A DNA stretch of 16,466 nt, taken from contig CAOJHG010000007.1 of the NCBI GenBank assembly GCA_948435975.1, positions 1-16,466 on the forward strand, given 5' to 3'. The stretch is from an uncultured Oscillibacter sp. (GTDB lineage: Bacteria > Bacillota > Clostridia > Oscillospirales > Oscillospiraceae). Below are positions 8,421-14,941 of the stretch, piece after piece. The first letter of the stretch is position 1; each line of letters opens with the position of its first letter. The notes beneath the pieces were generated by a model. That model was not told the origin of the DNA, made no database searches, and saw only the letters and a list, made by a program, of their open reading frames with translations. The position numbers and the translations under genes are program-made.

Positions 8421-10472
8421 TCAGGCCTCAGAGGGTTTTGCTTTTTGGGCCATAGCTCTTTGATAGAACACAATCACGGCTACGACTGCCAGGCCCACAA
8501 CATCCGTAATGGAGCCGGGAATCATCATGCACAGTCCGCCCACGGCCAGCACCACCCGCAGCAGTACAGGAATCTGCCGGAACAGGAACCCGTTCAGGGA
8601 AGCCGCTACGCCGAAAATGCCCAGCAGCGCACTAATGACAATCTGCACCACCTGGAAGGGCGTCGTACCATCCACGAACAGCATAGCGGGCGTATAAGCG
8701 AAGATATAGGGCACAATAAAGGCGGCAATGGCGAGCTTTGTCGCATTGATGCCCGTCTTCATGGGGTCCGACTTTGCGATGGCACTGCCCGCGTAAGCCG
8801 CCAGGGCTACCGGAGGCGTGATATCAGCAACAATGCCAAAGTAAAACACGAAGAAATGGGCTGGAATCTTGCCAATACCCAGTTGAATCAGGATGGGCGC
8901 ACAGGTAGAAGCCATGATGCAGTAATTGGCGGTGGTTGGTACGCCCATGCCCAGAACGATACAGCACAGCATGGTCAAGAACAGCGCAATGAACAGAGAC
9001 AGCGCCGGAACCGGAATCAGGTTGCTGATGTTGATAACGCCGTTAATCAGCTTGGAGGCCAGACCGGTGACGGTGATGCAGCCCGACACAATACCCGCCA
9101 CAGAGCAGGCTACAGCCACAGTGATGCAGCTCCGTCCGCCCGCCTCCAGGGAGTTGACGATCATAACAGCGGTATCCTTCACGAAGCCCCCCGACGCGGA
9201 TGCGCCCCCGCTTTGTTGGGCGCGGCTGTTGGCGAAGATATGGGGAAGACTTACCAAAATCGCAAGAACGATGGCAATGGAAGCGGAAAACTGGAGCGTC
9301 CGCGCACCGGTCGCCACCATCCAGACCAGCACCACCAGAGGCAGAAGCAGGTAAATACTGCGGATCAGAATGCCGAATTTAGGCAGTTGTTCCCGGGGGA
9401 TACCCTTCAGATTCAGCCGTCTGGCCTCCAGGTGAACCGCCATAAAAATACCCGTGAAGTACAGAAGAGCGGGCAGAATCGCTTTCACGGCCACACTGGC
9501 ATAACTGGTGTCCATATACTCTGCCATGAGGAACGCCGCCGCGCCCATGATGGGTGGCATGATCTGACCGCCGGTAGAGGCTGCGGCTTCCACGGCGGCG
9601 GCAAACTCGCCCTGATAACCGGTGCGCTTCATCATGGGGATGGTGACGGAGCCGGTAGTAACCGTGTTGCCAACTGAGGAGCCGGACACCATGCCGCAGA
9701 GAGCGGAGGAGATTACCGCCACCTTCGCGGGACCGCCGGAGGTGCTGCCCGCCAGTGAATTCGCAAGGTCGATAAAAAAGCTGGAAATTCCCGTCCGCTC
9801 CAGGAACGCGCCGAAGATGATGAACACCGCGATAAACTTTGCGCAGACCTGAACAGGCGTGGCCATGACGCCGGAGGTGCCGTAGAACAAGGTATAGACC
9901 ACGCGGGCCAGGTTCTGTCCGCTGGCAAAGGTATAGACCAGCAGCACGCCCGCCACGCACAGTATAGGAATGCCCACACAGCGCCGGCACAGCTCCGCAA
10001 GGCACAGCACGCCAACAATACCCAGGATGATATAGAACCAAGCGCCGTCAATTGCGCCATCGCCCCAGGGATTGATTTTGGCGGCGCTGGTAATCAGCCT
10101 TGCCAGCTTCCCATAGTTGATGCAGTAATAGAAGAAAGAGCCTGCCCCCAGGGCCATCAGCACCCAGTCATACCAGGGCATGGCGTTGGGCTTCACATGG
10201 TCTTTCCGTGCGGGATAGGTGAGATAGCCCATGACGATGATGAGCCCCAGGAAGGAGCTGAGCCGGATGGGCATGTCCCAGTTGCAGCGGAGGGTCAGCC
10301 AGATACAGTATACGGAAAAGATGGACATGACGATCCGGACCGCCAGCTTAGGGGTTCCCTCCCAAATACGGGTTGCAGACTCCCGGTCGTACTTCCGCAT
10401 GACCTCATCCATCTCTGCGGCGCTGCCGACATCCACGTCGGGGATGTGGTTCTTCTTGTCTTTCTCGCTCAT
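8421..10472 (-). CDS. TRAP transporter fused permease (DctQ-DctM type, TAXI class)
   Basis: This 683-residue, highly hydrophobic protein is the membrane part of a TRAP transporter. Such transporters use the Na+ or H+ gradient to import a solute delivered by a binding protein. The N-terminal third (after a soluble, charged first 40 residues) contains several helices of the DctQ-like part. The rest is the DctM-like part, with helix-hairpin elements such as AFLERTGISSFFIDLANSLAG, VSGSSVGNTVTTGSVTIPMM, ASTGGQIMPPIMGAAAFLMA, GMGVPTTANYCIMAS and VADITPPVALAAYAGSAIA. The fused layout is typical of TAXI-type systems. The start is ATG 10472, with AAGGAGG 8 nt upstream; the open frame extends further upstream but overlaps the TAXI stop. 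It lies 131 nt after the TAXI gene, across a pair of strong hairpins. The substrate is not evident; C4-acids or glutamate/2-oxoglutarate are reported for some relatives. Confidence 0.93.
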   Translation of the reverse strand: MSEKDKKNHIPDVDVGSAAEMDEVMRKYDRESATRIWEGTPKLAVRIVMSIFSVYCIWLTLRCNWDMPIRLSSFLGLIIVMGYLTYPARKDHVKPNAMPWYDWVLMALGAGSFFYYCINYGKLARLITSAAKINPWGDGAIDGAWFYIILGIVGVLCLAELCRRCVGIPILCVAGVLLVYTFASGQNLARVVYTLFYGTSGVMATPVQVCAKFIAVFIIFGAFLERTGISSFFIDLANSLAGSTSGGPAKVAVISSALCGMVSGSSVGNTVTTGSVTIPMMKRTGYQGEFAAAVEAAASTGGQIMPPIMGAAAFLMAEYMDTSYASVAVKAILPALLYFTGIFMAVHLEARRLNLKGIPREQLPKFGILIRSIYLLLPLVVLVWMVATGARTLQFSASIAIVLAILVSLPHIFANSRAQQSGGASASGGFVKDTAVMIVNSLEAGGRSCITVAVACSVAGIVSGCITVTGLASKLINGVINISNLIPVPALSLFIALFLTMLCCIVLGMGVPTTANYCIMASTCAPILIQLGIGKIPAHFFVFYFGIVADITPPVALAAYAGSAIAKSDPMKTGINATKLAIAAFIVPYIFAYTPAMLFVDGTTPFQVVQIVISALLGIFGVAASLNGFLFRQIPVLLRVVLAVGGLCMMIPGSITDVVGLAVVAVIVFYQRAMAQKAKPSEA

Positions 10473-10504
10473 TGGCGACGCCTCCTTAGAAATCAAAATA
10501 AAGC

Positions 10505-10581
10505 CCTTGCCGTATTGAAGGGGCAGAATCCACGCCGCCCTTTCAACACGGCAAGGACCGCAGCCATCAGCGGCCCTTGCC
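10505..10581 (-). promoter_or_regulatory. intercistronic pair of mutually exclusive hairpins
   Basis: Between the TAXI and permease genes the minus strand contains two strong hairpins that share one arm. Hairpin 1 (10581-10550) pairs GGCAAGG with CCTTGCC plus an inner CCGC/GCGG. Hairpin 2 (10556-10505) uses the same CCTTGCC, as CCTTGCCGT with ACGGCAAGG, plus TTGAA/TTCAA and GGGC/GCCC. It is followed by the T-rich GCTTTATTTTG. Hairpin 2 looks like an attenuating terminator and hairpin 1 would compete with it. Simple mRNA stabilisation of the binding-protein transcript is the plainer reading. Confidence 0.6.
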
Positions 10582-10603
10582 AGATAGACTTTAATGCTGG
10601 AAA

Positions 10604-11674
10604 TCAATAGGTCCCGGCGGGGATGGTGTACGCGGAGTAGAAGGGAGAGCTCTCCAGCAGGGCGCTGATGTGCTCATCATCCAGGCCGACCAGATAGGTG
10701 GGCTTAGACAGGGCCAGGTCGCTGATGGCCGGGGTGGGTGCGCCTGCCACGATGAAAGCCGCGTCGATCTTGCCGTCCTTCAGGCTGTCGGCACTGTCGC
10801 CGAAGCTCTGGAACACGGGCTGGATGTCGTCCTCAGTCAGGCCGTAAGCGCCCAGAACATCGATAGCGTTGAAATGCACGCCGGAACCGGAAGCGCCGAT
10901 AGAGACGATTTTGCCCTCCAGGTCGGCCACAGACTTGATGTCAGGGTTGGTGGTAGCAATCTGAACCTGCTCCATATACAGGGAGGCCACAACGGAGAAG
11001 TTGGTAACAGGGCTGTCGAAGAGTCGCTCGCCGTTGTAAGCATAGCTCATCACGTCAGACTGAACAAAGGCAAGCTGTACGTCTCCGGCGGTCAGGTCCT
11101 CCACGTTGGACTGAGAGCCGTTGCCCTCCACCGCAGTAACAGAGGAACCAGAGTTATTGGAAACATAGCTGGCCAGCACGCCGCCGAAAGCGTAGTAGGT
11201 GCCGGTAGAGCCGCCGGTGGTAAAGGTCAGGGACTTGGAATCACCTGTGCCCGCGCCCTCCTTCACAGCGGCAACCTCAACGCCCTGCTCCTCAAAATAC
11301 CGGGCCGCGCCGGGGTGATAGGGCACGGAGGTCACGGAAGCGGCAAAGTTCAGGTCCAGCTCGCCGCCCTTGGCATGCTGCTCAGTAATCGCGCTGGTGT
11401 TGTTGAAAATGGTGGAGACAAAATTATATACGTCTTCCTCAGAAACATCGTCCCGGGCGATAACCACCGCGCCAACAGCCACCGTATTGGTATCTACAGA
11501 GGCCGTGGAAGCGCCGCTGTCTCCAGCACTGCTGCCGGAGTCGCCGGAGGTCTGCGCACCGCTGTCGGAGCCTGCGCCGTCAGCCTGGCCGCTGGAGCCG
11601 GAATCGCCGCCGCAGGCAGTAAGCAGGACGGTCAGCATCAGGACCACCATCAGCAAAGACAAAATTTTCTTCAT
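10604..11674 (-). CDS. TRAP transporter TAXI solute-binding lipoprotein, apparently circularly permuted
   Basis: This 356-residue extracellular solute-binding lipoprotein would deliver substrate to the TRAP permease. A lipoprotein signal ends in LLTAC (Cys21), followed by a Gly/Ser/Asp linker to about residue 58. Residues 60-136 (TVAVGAVVIARDDVSEEDVY..., ...SVPYHPGAARYFEEQGVEV) match what is normally the C-terminal end of TAXI proteins. Residues 146-356 start with the normal N-terminal LTFTTGGSTGTYYAFGG and continue through GDVQLAFVQSDVMSYAYNG. They end abruptly at AYTIPAGTY, a motif that is normally followed by the TVAVGAV segment. The order of the two parts is therefore swapped relative to the family as I know it. 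The ATG at 11674 has AGAGG about 10 nt upstream. It is the first gene of the TRAP operon. Confidence 0.9.
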   Translation of the reverse strand: MKKILSLLMVVLMLTVLLTACGGDSGSSGQADGAGSDSGAQTSGDSGSSAGDSGASTASVDTNTVAVGAVVIARDDVSEEDVYNFVSTIFNNTSAITEQHAKGGELDLNFAASVTSVPYHPGAARYFEEQGVEVAAVKEGAGTGDSKSLTFTTGGSTGTYYAFGGVLASYVSNNSGSSVTAVEGNGSQSNVEDLTAGDVQLAFVQSDVMSYAYNGERLFDSPVTNFSVVASLYMEQVQIATTNPDIKSVADLEGKIVSIGASGSGVHFNAIDVLGAYGLTEDDIQPVFQSFGDSADSLKDGKIDAAFIVAGAPTPAISDLALSKPTYLVGLDDEHISALLESSPFYSAYTIPAGTY

Positions 11675-11729
11675 CCTCAAAAATCCTCTTTTCTTCAATT
11701 TTTGCAAAACGCTTTGCACCCACTCGCAT

Positions 11730-11758
11730 ATCATACCGCAACCCCCTTCATTTTTCAA
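11730..11758 (-). promoter_or_regulatory. promoter of the TRAP operon
   Basis: On the minus strand TTGAAA (11758-11753), a 17-nt spacer and TATGAT (11735-11730) form a good sigma-A-type promoter. Its expected start is near 11723, about 50 nt before the TAXI start codon. Confidence 0.8.
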
Positions 11759-12117
11759 GTATTTTTCTGAAATCTTTCCCAGCTTTTTGCAAGTTTCTTC
11801 GATTCATCCTGCATTTTTGGCAAATTCATGAAACCTGGCGGCCCCATTCCTGCAAAAAGCGGTCATCCTGCCCAAACGCTGCCAGCTTCTCTCTCGCCGC
11901 GTCAGTAAACAACTTTGGATAAGTTTGGGCAGCGCTGGGGACTTTTGGACCATCCTCCGCCCGTGCCGCCCCAAAACACAAGGCAGGCAAACACCGCCAT
12001 GGGGATGCTTCCGCTTTTTGCTTGTGCTGATTTCGCGGGAACGGCAAAAGCTAAGTCCGCCGGCGGAACGTGCAGAAAGGCGCTCTTCCGGCAGTTTGAT
12101 GGAAAGGGGTGATTTGA
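11759..12117. other. intergenic region with a possible decayed minus-strand reading frame
   Basis: About 360 nt separate the TRAP promoter from the divergent SpoIVB-like gene. No gene here has a proper start. On the minus strand, bases about 11938-11826 read like real coding sequence (VPSAAQTYPKLFTDAAREK..., ending GRQVS and TGA). The sequence just upstream reads as a hydrophobic leader (MAVFACLVFWGGTGG, from 12000) in a different frame. A remnant of a small secreted protein with a frameshift would fit, but this is speculative. No spoIVB promoter could be recognised by eye. Confidence 0.3.
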
Positions 12118-13149
12118 TTGTATGGACTTTCTCAAAGAGGAAAGCGGATGCTGCGGGGCGGGGCGGCATTCCTCCTGGCGCTGCTGCTGTGGAGTCCGCT
12201 TCCCGTCCGTGCCGCCGGGACTGTCGTGGACGATCTTCCCGCGTCCGGCACTCCCCGGATGCTGGTCCCGGTAGGTCACACGATTGGCATTAAGCTCTTC
12301 GCCCGGGGCGTGGTAGTGGTCAAGCTCACTGACGGCGGCACCCCTGCGCGGGAATGCGGCCTGCGCACTGGGGATATTATTCTGGAATGCAACGGCACCG
12401 CCGTCACCTCCTCGGAACATTTCCAGTCTCTCTTGCAGGAAAACGGAGACGGGGCAACAGACCTCCAGATCCGCCGGTCCGGGGACAGCATGACTTTATC
12501 GGTAGAACCAGAGCAGAATGAACAGGGCGTTTACTGCATCGGCGCGTGGATACGGGACAGCATGGCGGGCATCGGCACCATGACCTATTATGACCCGGCC
12601 AGCGGCGTTTTCGGTGCTCTGGGCCACGGCATTACGGACACGGACACCGCGCTGTTAATGCCTTTCTCCAATGGGTCCATCCTTCCCTCTACCGTAAAAG
12701 CGGTGAAAAAAGGGGAAGCTGGAGCCGCTGGAGAGCTGCGCGGGGATTTTGATTTGTCCAGCCAGTTGGGGGAGCTCTATTCCAACACTTCCAGCGGCAT
12801 TTTTGGCACCATGGATGAACCGGTCTCCCAGGGAGCGGCCCTGCCCGTGGGGAGCGCCCATCCCGGCCCGGCTGTGATTCGTTCCAACGTCCGGGGCGAC
12901 GAGGTGCAGGAATACCCCATTGAAATCCTGAGCGTGACAGACAACGCCTCTGACGGACGGGATATGGTGCTGTCCGTCACGGACCCGGCGCTGATTGAAG
13001 CTACCGGCGGCATCGTACAGGGCATGAGCGGCAGTCCTATTCTCCAGGACGGAAAATTTGTAGGGGCAGTCACCCACGTCCTTCTGAGCGACCCGACAAA
13101 AGGATATGGCATTTTCATTGACACCATGCTGGAAGCCGCCGGGAAATAA
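12118..13149 (+). CDS. spoIVB: SpoIVB-like sporulation serine peptidase
   Basis: This is a 343-residue S55-family peptidase. In Bacillus, SpoIVB is secreted from the forespore into the intermembrane space and cuts SpoIVFA, triggering pro-sigma-K processing. An N-terminal membrane/signal segment (residues 13-32) precedes a PDZ domain (about 59-130, with FARGVVVVKL, GLRTGDIILECNG). The peptidase domain follows, with GALGHGITD (His170), VTDPAL (Asp289) and GGIVQGMSGSPI (Ser304). The 15-residue Asp-Ser spacing matches what I recall for the Bacillus enzyme, so a His/Asp/Ser triad is inferred. At 343 residues it is shorter than Bacillus SpoIVB (about 425), mainly at the N-terminus. The start is TTG 12118, with GGGG 8 nt upstream; the next in-frame ATG is 12148. 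It is not followed by spo0A here, unlike the usual order. Confidence 0.9.
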   Translation: MYGLSQRGKRMLRGGAAFLLALLLWSPLPVRAAGTVVDDLPASGTPRMLVPVGHTIGIKLFARGVVVVKLTDGGTPARECGLRTGDIILECNGTAVTSSEHFQSLLQENGDGATDLQIRRSGDSMTLSVEPEQNEQGVYCIGAWIRDSMAGIGTMTYYDPASGVFGALGHGITDTDTALLMPFSNGSILPSTVKAVKKGEAGAAGELRGDFDLSSQLGELYSNTSSGIFGTMDEPVSQGAALPVGSAHPGPAVIRSNVRGDEVQEYPIEILSVTDNASDGRDMVLSVTDPALIEATGGIVQGMSGSPILQDGKFVGAVTHVLLSDPTKGYGIFIDTMLEAAGK

Positions 13150-13156
13150 GGAAAAG

Positions 13157-13185
13157 GAGGGGGACGCAGCAATCCCCCTCTTTTT
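13157..13185. terminator. bidirectional terminator between convergent genes
   Basis: GAGGGGG (13157-13163) pairs with CCCCCTC (13174-13180) and is followed by TTTTTC on the plus strand, ending the spoIVB-like gene. Read on the minus strand the same stem is followed by CCTTTTCC, so it can also end the transcript of the convergent membrane-protein gene, whose stop is at 13187. Confidence 0.85.
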
Positions 13186-13186
13186 C

Positions 13187-13513
13187 TCACAGGTCCTTGA
13201 TCCGCATTTTCTCCACCTGGTCCCGGACCCGCTGCTTTTCCCGTACCGCCCAGTAAACTGCCAGCAGCACCAGCGTTGGGACATTCCCCGTCAGCAGAGC
13301 CATCAGCACTGCCAGCACGTTCTGGGACACGCTTCCGGTATCCCTGATGTTCAGCACCAGCAGCAGCGCCCAGCAGAATGTCAGCAGCGGCAGCACCAGC
13401 CCCGGCCACCGGCTCTTCCGGCGGGACAGAAAGATTTGCAGCACCACGCCTCCCACCAGCAGCATCAGAAAAACCGTCAGGACCCCAATCAGCATTTTAG
13501 ATACAATAGCCAT
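13187..13513 (-). CDS. small three-helix membrane protein
   Basis: This 108-residue protein has three predicted transmembrane helices, at about residues 5-28, 37-55 and 66-89. They are separated by a basic loop (SRRKSRWPG), and the tail is short and charged (REKQRVRDQVEKMRIKDL). No enzymatic motif is visible. The ATG at 13513 has AGGAGG 8 nt upstream, inside the end of the DUF2089-like gene, whose stop is only 4 nt before this start. The two genes are therefore almost certainly coupled. The pairing of a small HTH protein with a small membrane protein suggests a regulator and its membrane partner, but I do not recognise the family. Confidence 0.75.
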   Translation of the reverse strand: MAIVSKMLIGVLTVFLMLLVGGVVLQIFLSRRKSRWPGLVLPLLTFCWALLLVLNIRDTGSVSQNVLAVLMALLTGNVPTLVLLAVYWAVREKQRVRDQVEKMRIKDL

Positions 13514-13517
13514 ATAT

Positions 13518-13811
13518 TCAGCCTCCTTTTTTTGTCTCACGGTACGCCTCAATCAAGAGCTTCGCCGTGTCAAAATCCAGCTTGTCATCCACCGCCAGCC
13601 GCTTCACCAGCGACACATAAGGATCTGCCTCCGCCTGCTCCGTCAACTGGATCTTCTGAATCAGCCGGTCCAGCCGGAGCCGCACGGTGGGGTAACTCAC
13701 GCCGTACTGCGCCGCCGCCTCCTTCAGAGACCCGGACGCCAGCAGGAATTTTTTGATGAAGGCCATATCCGCCTCATCCATCTCCGCCATCCATACCGGA
13801 ACCGTTTTCAT
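13518..13811 (-). CDS. DUF2089-like helix-turn-helix protein
   Basis: This 97-residue protein is probably DNA-binding. Its N-terminal half contains FIKKFLLASGSLKEAAAQYG followed by VSYPTVRLRLDRLIQKI (about residues 18-54). That is the helix-turn-helix pattern of DUF2089 proteins (ISYPTVR-x-RLD-x-LI). The zinc-ribbon that often precedes it in DUF2089 members is missing, so this is a short form. The C-terminal half (YVSLVKRLAVDDKLDFDTAKLLIEAYRE) is helical, perhaps for dimerisation. The ATG at 13811 is chosen for the GGGGG run about 8 nt upstream; an open frame further up overlaps the promoter. The dyad over the -10 of its own promoter makes autoregulation plausible. Confidence 0.8.
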   Translation of the reverse strand: MKTVPVWMAEMDEADMAFIKKFLLASGSLKEAAAQYGVSYPTVRLRLDRLIQKIQLTEQAEADPYVSLVKRLAVDDKLDFDTAKLLIEAYRETKKGG

Positions 13812-13836
13812 TTCCCCGCCCCCTTTTATATTATTA

Positions 13837-13865
13837 AGTATATTCTTTAATATTATAAAAGTCAA
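13837..13865 (-). promoter_or_regulatory. promoter with dyad for the DUF2089-membrane protein operon
   Basis: On the minus strand TTGACT (13865-13860), a 17-nt spacer and TATACT (13842-13837) form a strong promoter in a very AT-rich island. An inverted repeat TATTAA (13832-13837) / TTAATA (13847-13852), 9 nt apart, lies across the -10 and is a candidate operator. Confidence 0.8.
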
Positions 13866-13909
13866 GTTTTATTTTTATCTTATATAAAATTTAACAAAAG
13901 CCAGAGAAG

Positions 13910-13940
13910 CGCCTCCTCCAGACGGCGTCCAGAGGAGGCG
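13910..13940 (-). terminator. probable terminator after the 61-residue gene
   Basis: CGCCTCCTC (13910-13918) pairs perfectly with GAGGAGGCG (13932-13940), and an inner GAC/GTC hairpin makes the structure very stable. It starts 10 nt after the stop at 13950. The T-tract on the minus strand is poor (TTCTCTGGCTTTTG), so it may act partly as an mRNA 3'-end stabiliser. Confidence 0.55.
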
Positions 13941-13949
13941 TTTCCCCGC

Positions 13950-14135
13950 TCACATGATATGCTCTTCACAGAAATTGTCCACGACCCGGAATCCCATGTC
14001 CCCCGGGTCCGCAACACGGAATTTCGCCACGGTGACAGGGTCAAAGGCGGGACACAACCGCTTTTCCGGCTCCAGACGCAGGTTAGGCGTCCGGTCCGGC
14101 GTTTTTCCATTGATGGCTCTGTGATTTTCCGCCAT
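13950..14135 (-). CDS. small hypothetical protein (61 residues)
   Basis: This is a short soluble protein with no signal peptide or membrane helix. It begins MAENHRAINGKTPDRTPNLR and ends VDNFCEEHIM. I do not recognise it. Support comes from a GGGG ribosome site 8 nt before the ATG at 14135, a strong hairpin right after the stop, and a position 70 nt downstream of trkA on the same strand with no terminator between. In-frame ATG 14141 and GTG 14144 lie too close to the ribosome site. A cysteine and acidic residues near the C-terminus (CEEH) are the only notable feature. Confidence 0.5.
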   Translation of the reverse strand: MAENHRAINGKTPDRTPNLRLEPEKRLCPAFDPVTVAKFRVADPGDMGFRVVDNFCEEHIM

Positions 14136-14205
14136 GTTCATCACCCCGACGTCAGTATGCCCCGGGACGGGACAGGCTACACCCGGCGGTTTCTGGCGGG
14201 AGCGG

Positions 14206-14856
14206 TCAAATCTGGTTCATCAGACGGATGCCCGCCGTCTTGTCCCCGGCGATAATCAAATGCGCGTCCGCCTGGAACCGGTAGTCCGGACTCAGCAAAG
14301 GCTCCACCTCGTCTCCGTCCTTCACGCCCAGGATGTTCACATTGTACCGGCGGCGTACATCCATCTCAGCCACAGTCTTCCCCACCCAGGTTTCCGGCGT
14401 CTCCATTTCAAGGACCGCAAACTTCGGCGTCAGTTCAAAATAGTCAAAGGCGTTCCTGGCGGAAAAGCGGGTTGCCACGCGGTACGCCATATCCATTTCC
14501 GTATGCACCACATGATCTGCGCCAATCTTCCGCAGGAACTTGATTTGCCGCTCCTGATCCGCCCGGGCCACGACACATTTCGCCCCCAGGTCCTTCAAAG
14601 CGGCGGTGGCCTCCAGGGAACTCTGAAAGTCGTCCCGCACACAGACAAAGCACACGTCGAAATTCCGCACCCCCAGGGAGGCCAGCACCTGCTCATCCTG
14701 GCAGTCTCCCACACAGGCGGCGGTGGCCTGTCCAGCGATGCGGGCCACCCGTTCCTCCTCCTTGTCCAGTACCATGACCTCATTGCCCAGCTCCAGCAGC
14801 CGGGCCGTAAGGTTCCGCCCAAACCGTCCCAGGCCAATCACTAAAAACGATTTCAT
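14206..14856 (-). CDS. TrkA/KtrA-type potassium uptake regulator (RCK protein)
   Basis: This 216-residue cytoplasmic gating subunit binds nucleotide (NAD(H)/ATP class) and controls the K+ channel subunit TrkH/KtrB. The N-terminal RCK_N Rossmann domain shows VIGLGRFGRN (residues 6-15, GxGxxG) and an acidic Asp31 at the end of strand 2 (VMVLDKEEE). VGDCQDEQVLASLG follows, then KCVVARADQERQIKFLRKIGADHVV. An RCK_C (TrkA-C) domain fills about residues 140-216. The size fits single-RCK KtrA rather than the duplicated TrkA of E. coli. The ATG at 14856 has AGGAGG 6 nt upstream. It follows the trkH stop by 85 nt, so the two form one potassium-uptake unit. The C-terminal domain of KtrA proteins often binds c-di-AMP, but that is family knowledge, not seen here. 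Confidence 0.93.
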   Translation of the reverse strand: MKSFLVIGLGRFGRNLTARLLELGNEVMVLDKEEERVARIAGQATAACVGDCQDEQVLASLGVRNFDVCFVCVRDDFQSSLEATAALKDLGAKCVVARADQERQIKFLRKIGADHVVHTEMDMAYRVATRFSARNAFDYFELTPKFAVLEMETPETWVGKTVAEMDVRRRYNVNILGVKDGDEVEPLLSPDYRFQADAHLIIAGDKTAGIRLMNQI

Positions 14857-14941
14857 TTTCCGCCTCCTGATTCTCCGCACAACCGCAGCACGCGCACCCT
14901 ATACATTTCGTTATTTCGCAATAATATGATACAATATTCAA

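Noticed and set aside
8175..9677. Plus-strand open frame of 500 codons antisense to the TRAP permease gene
   Set aside because: It has a His/Gln/Asn/Arg-rich composition typical of the reverse complement of a membrane-protein gene, crosses the TRAP terminator and shows no recognisable motif.
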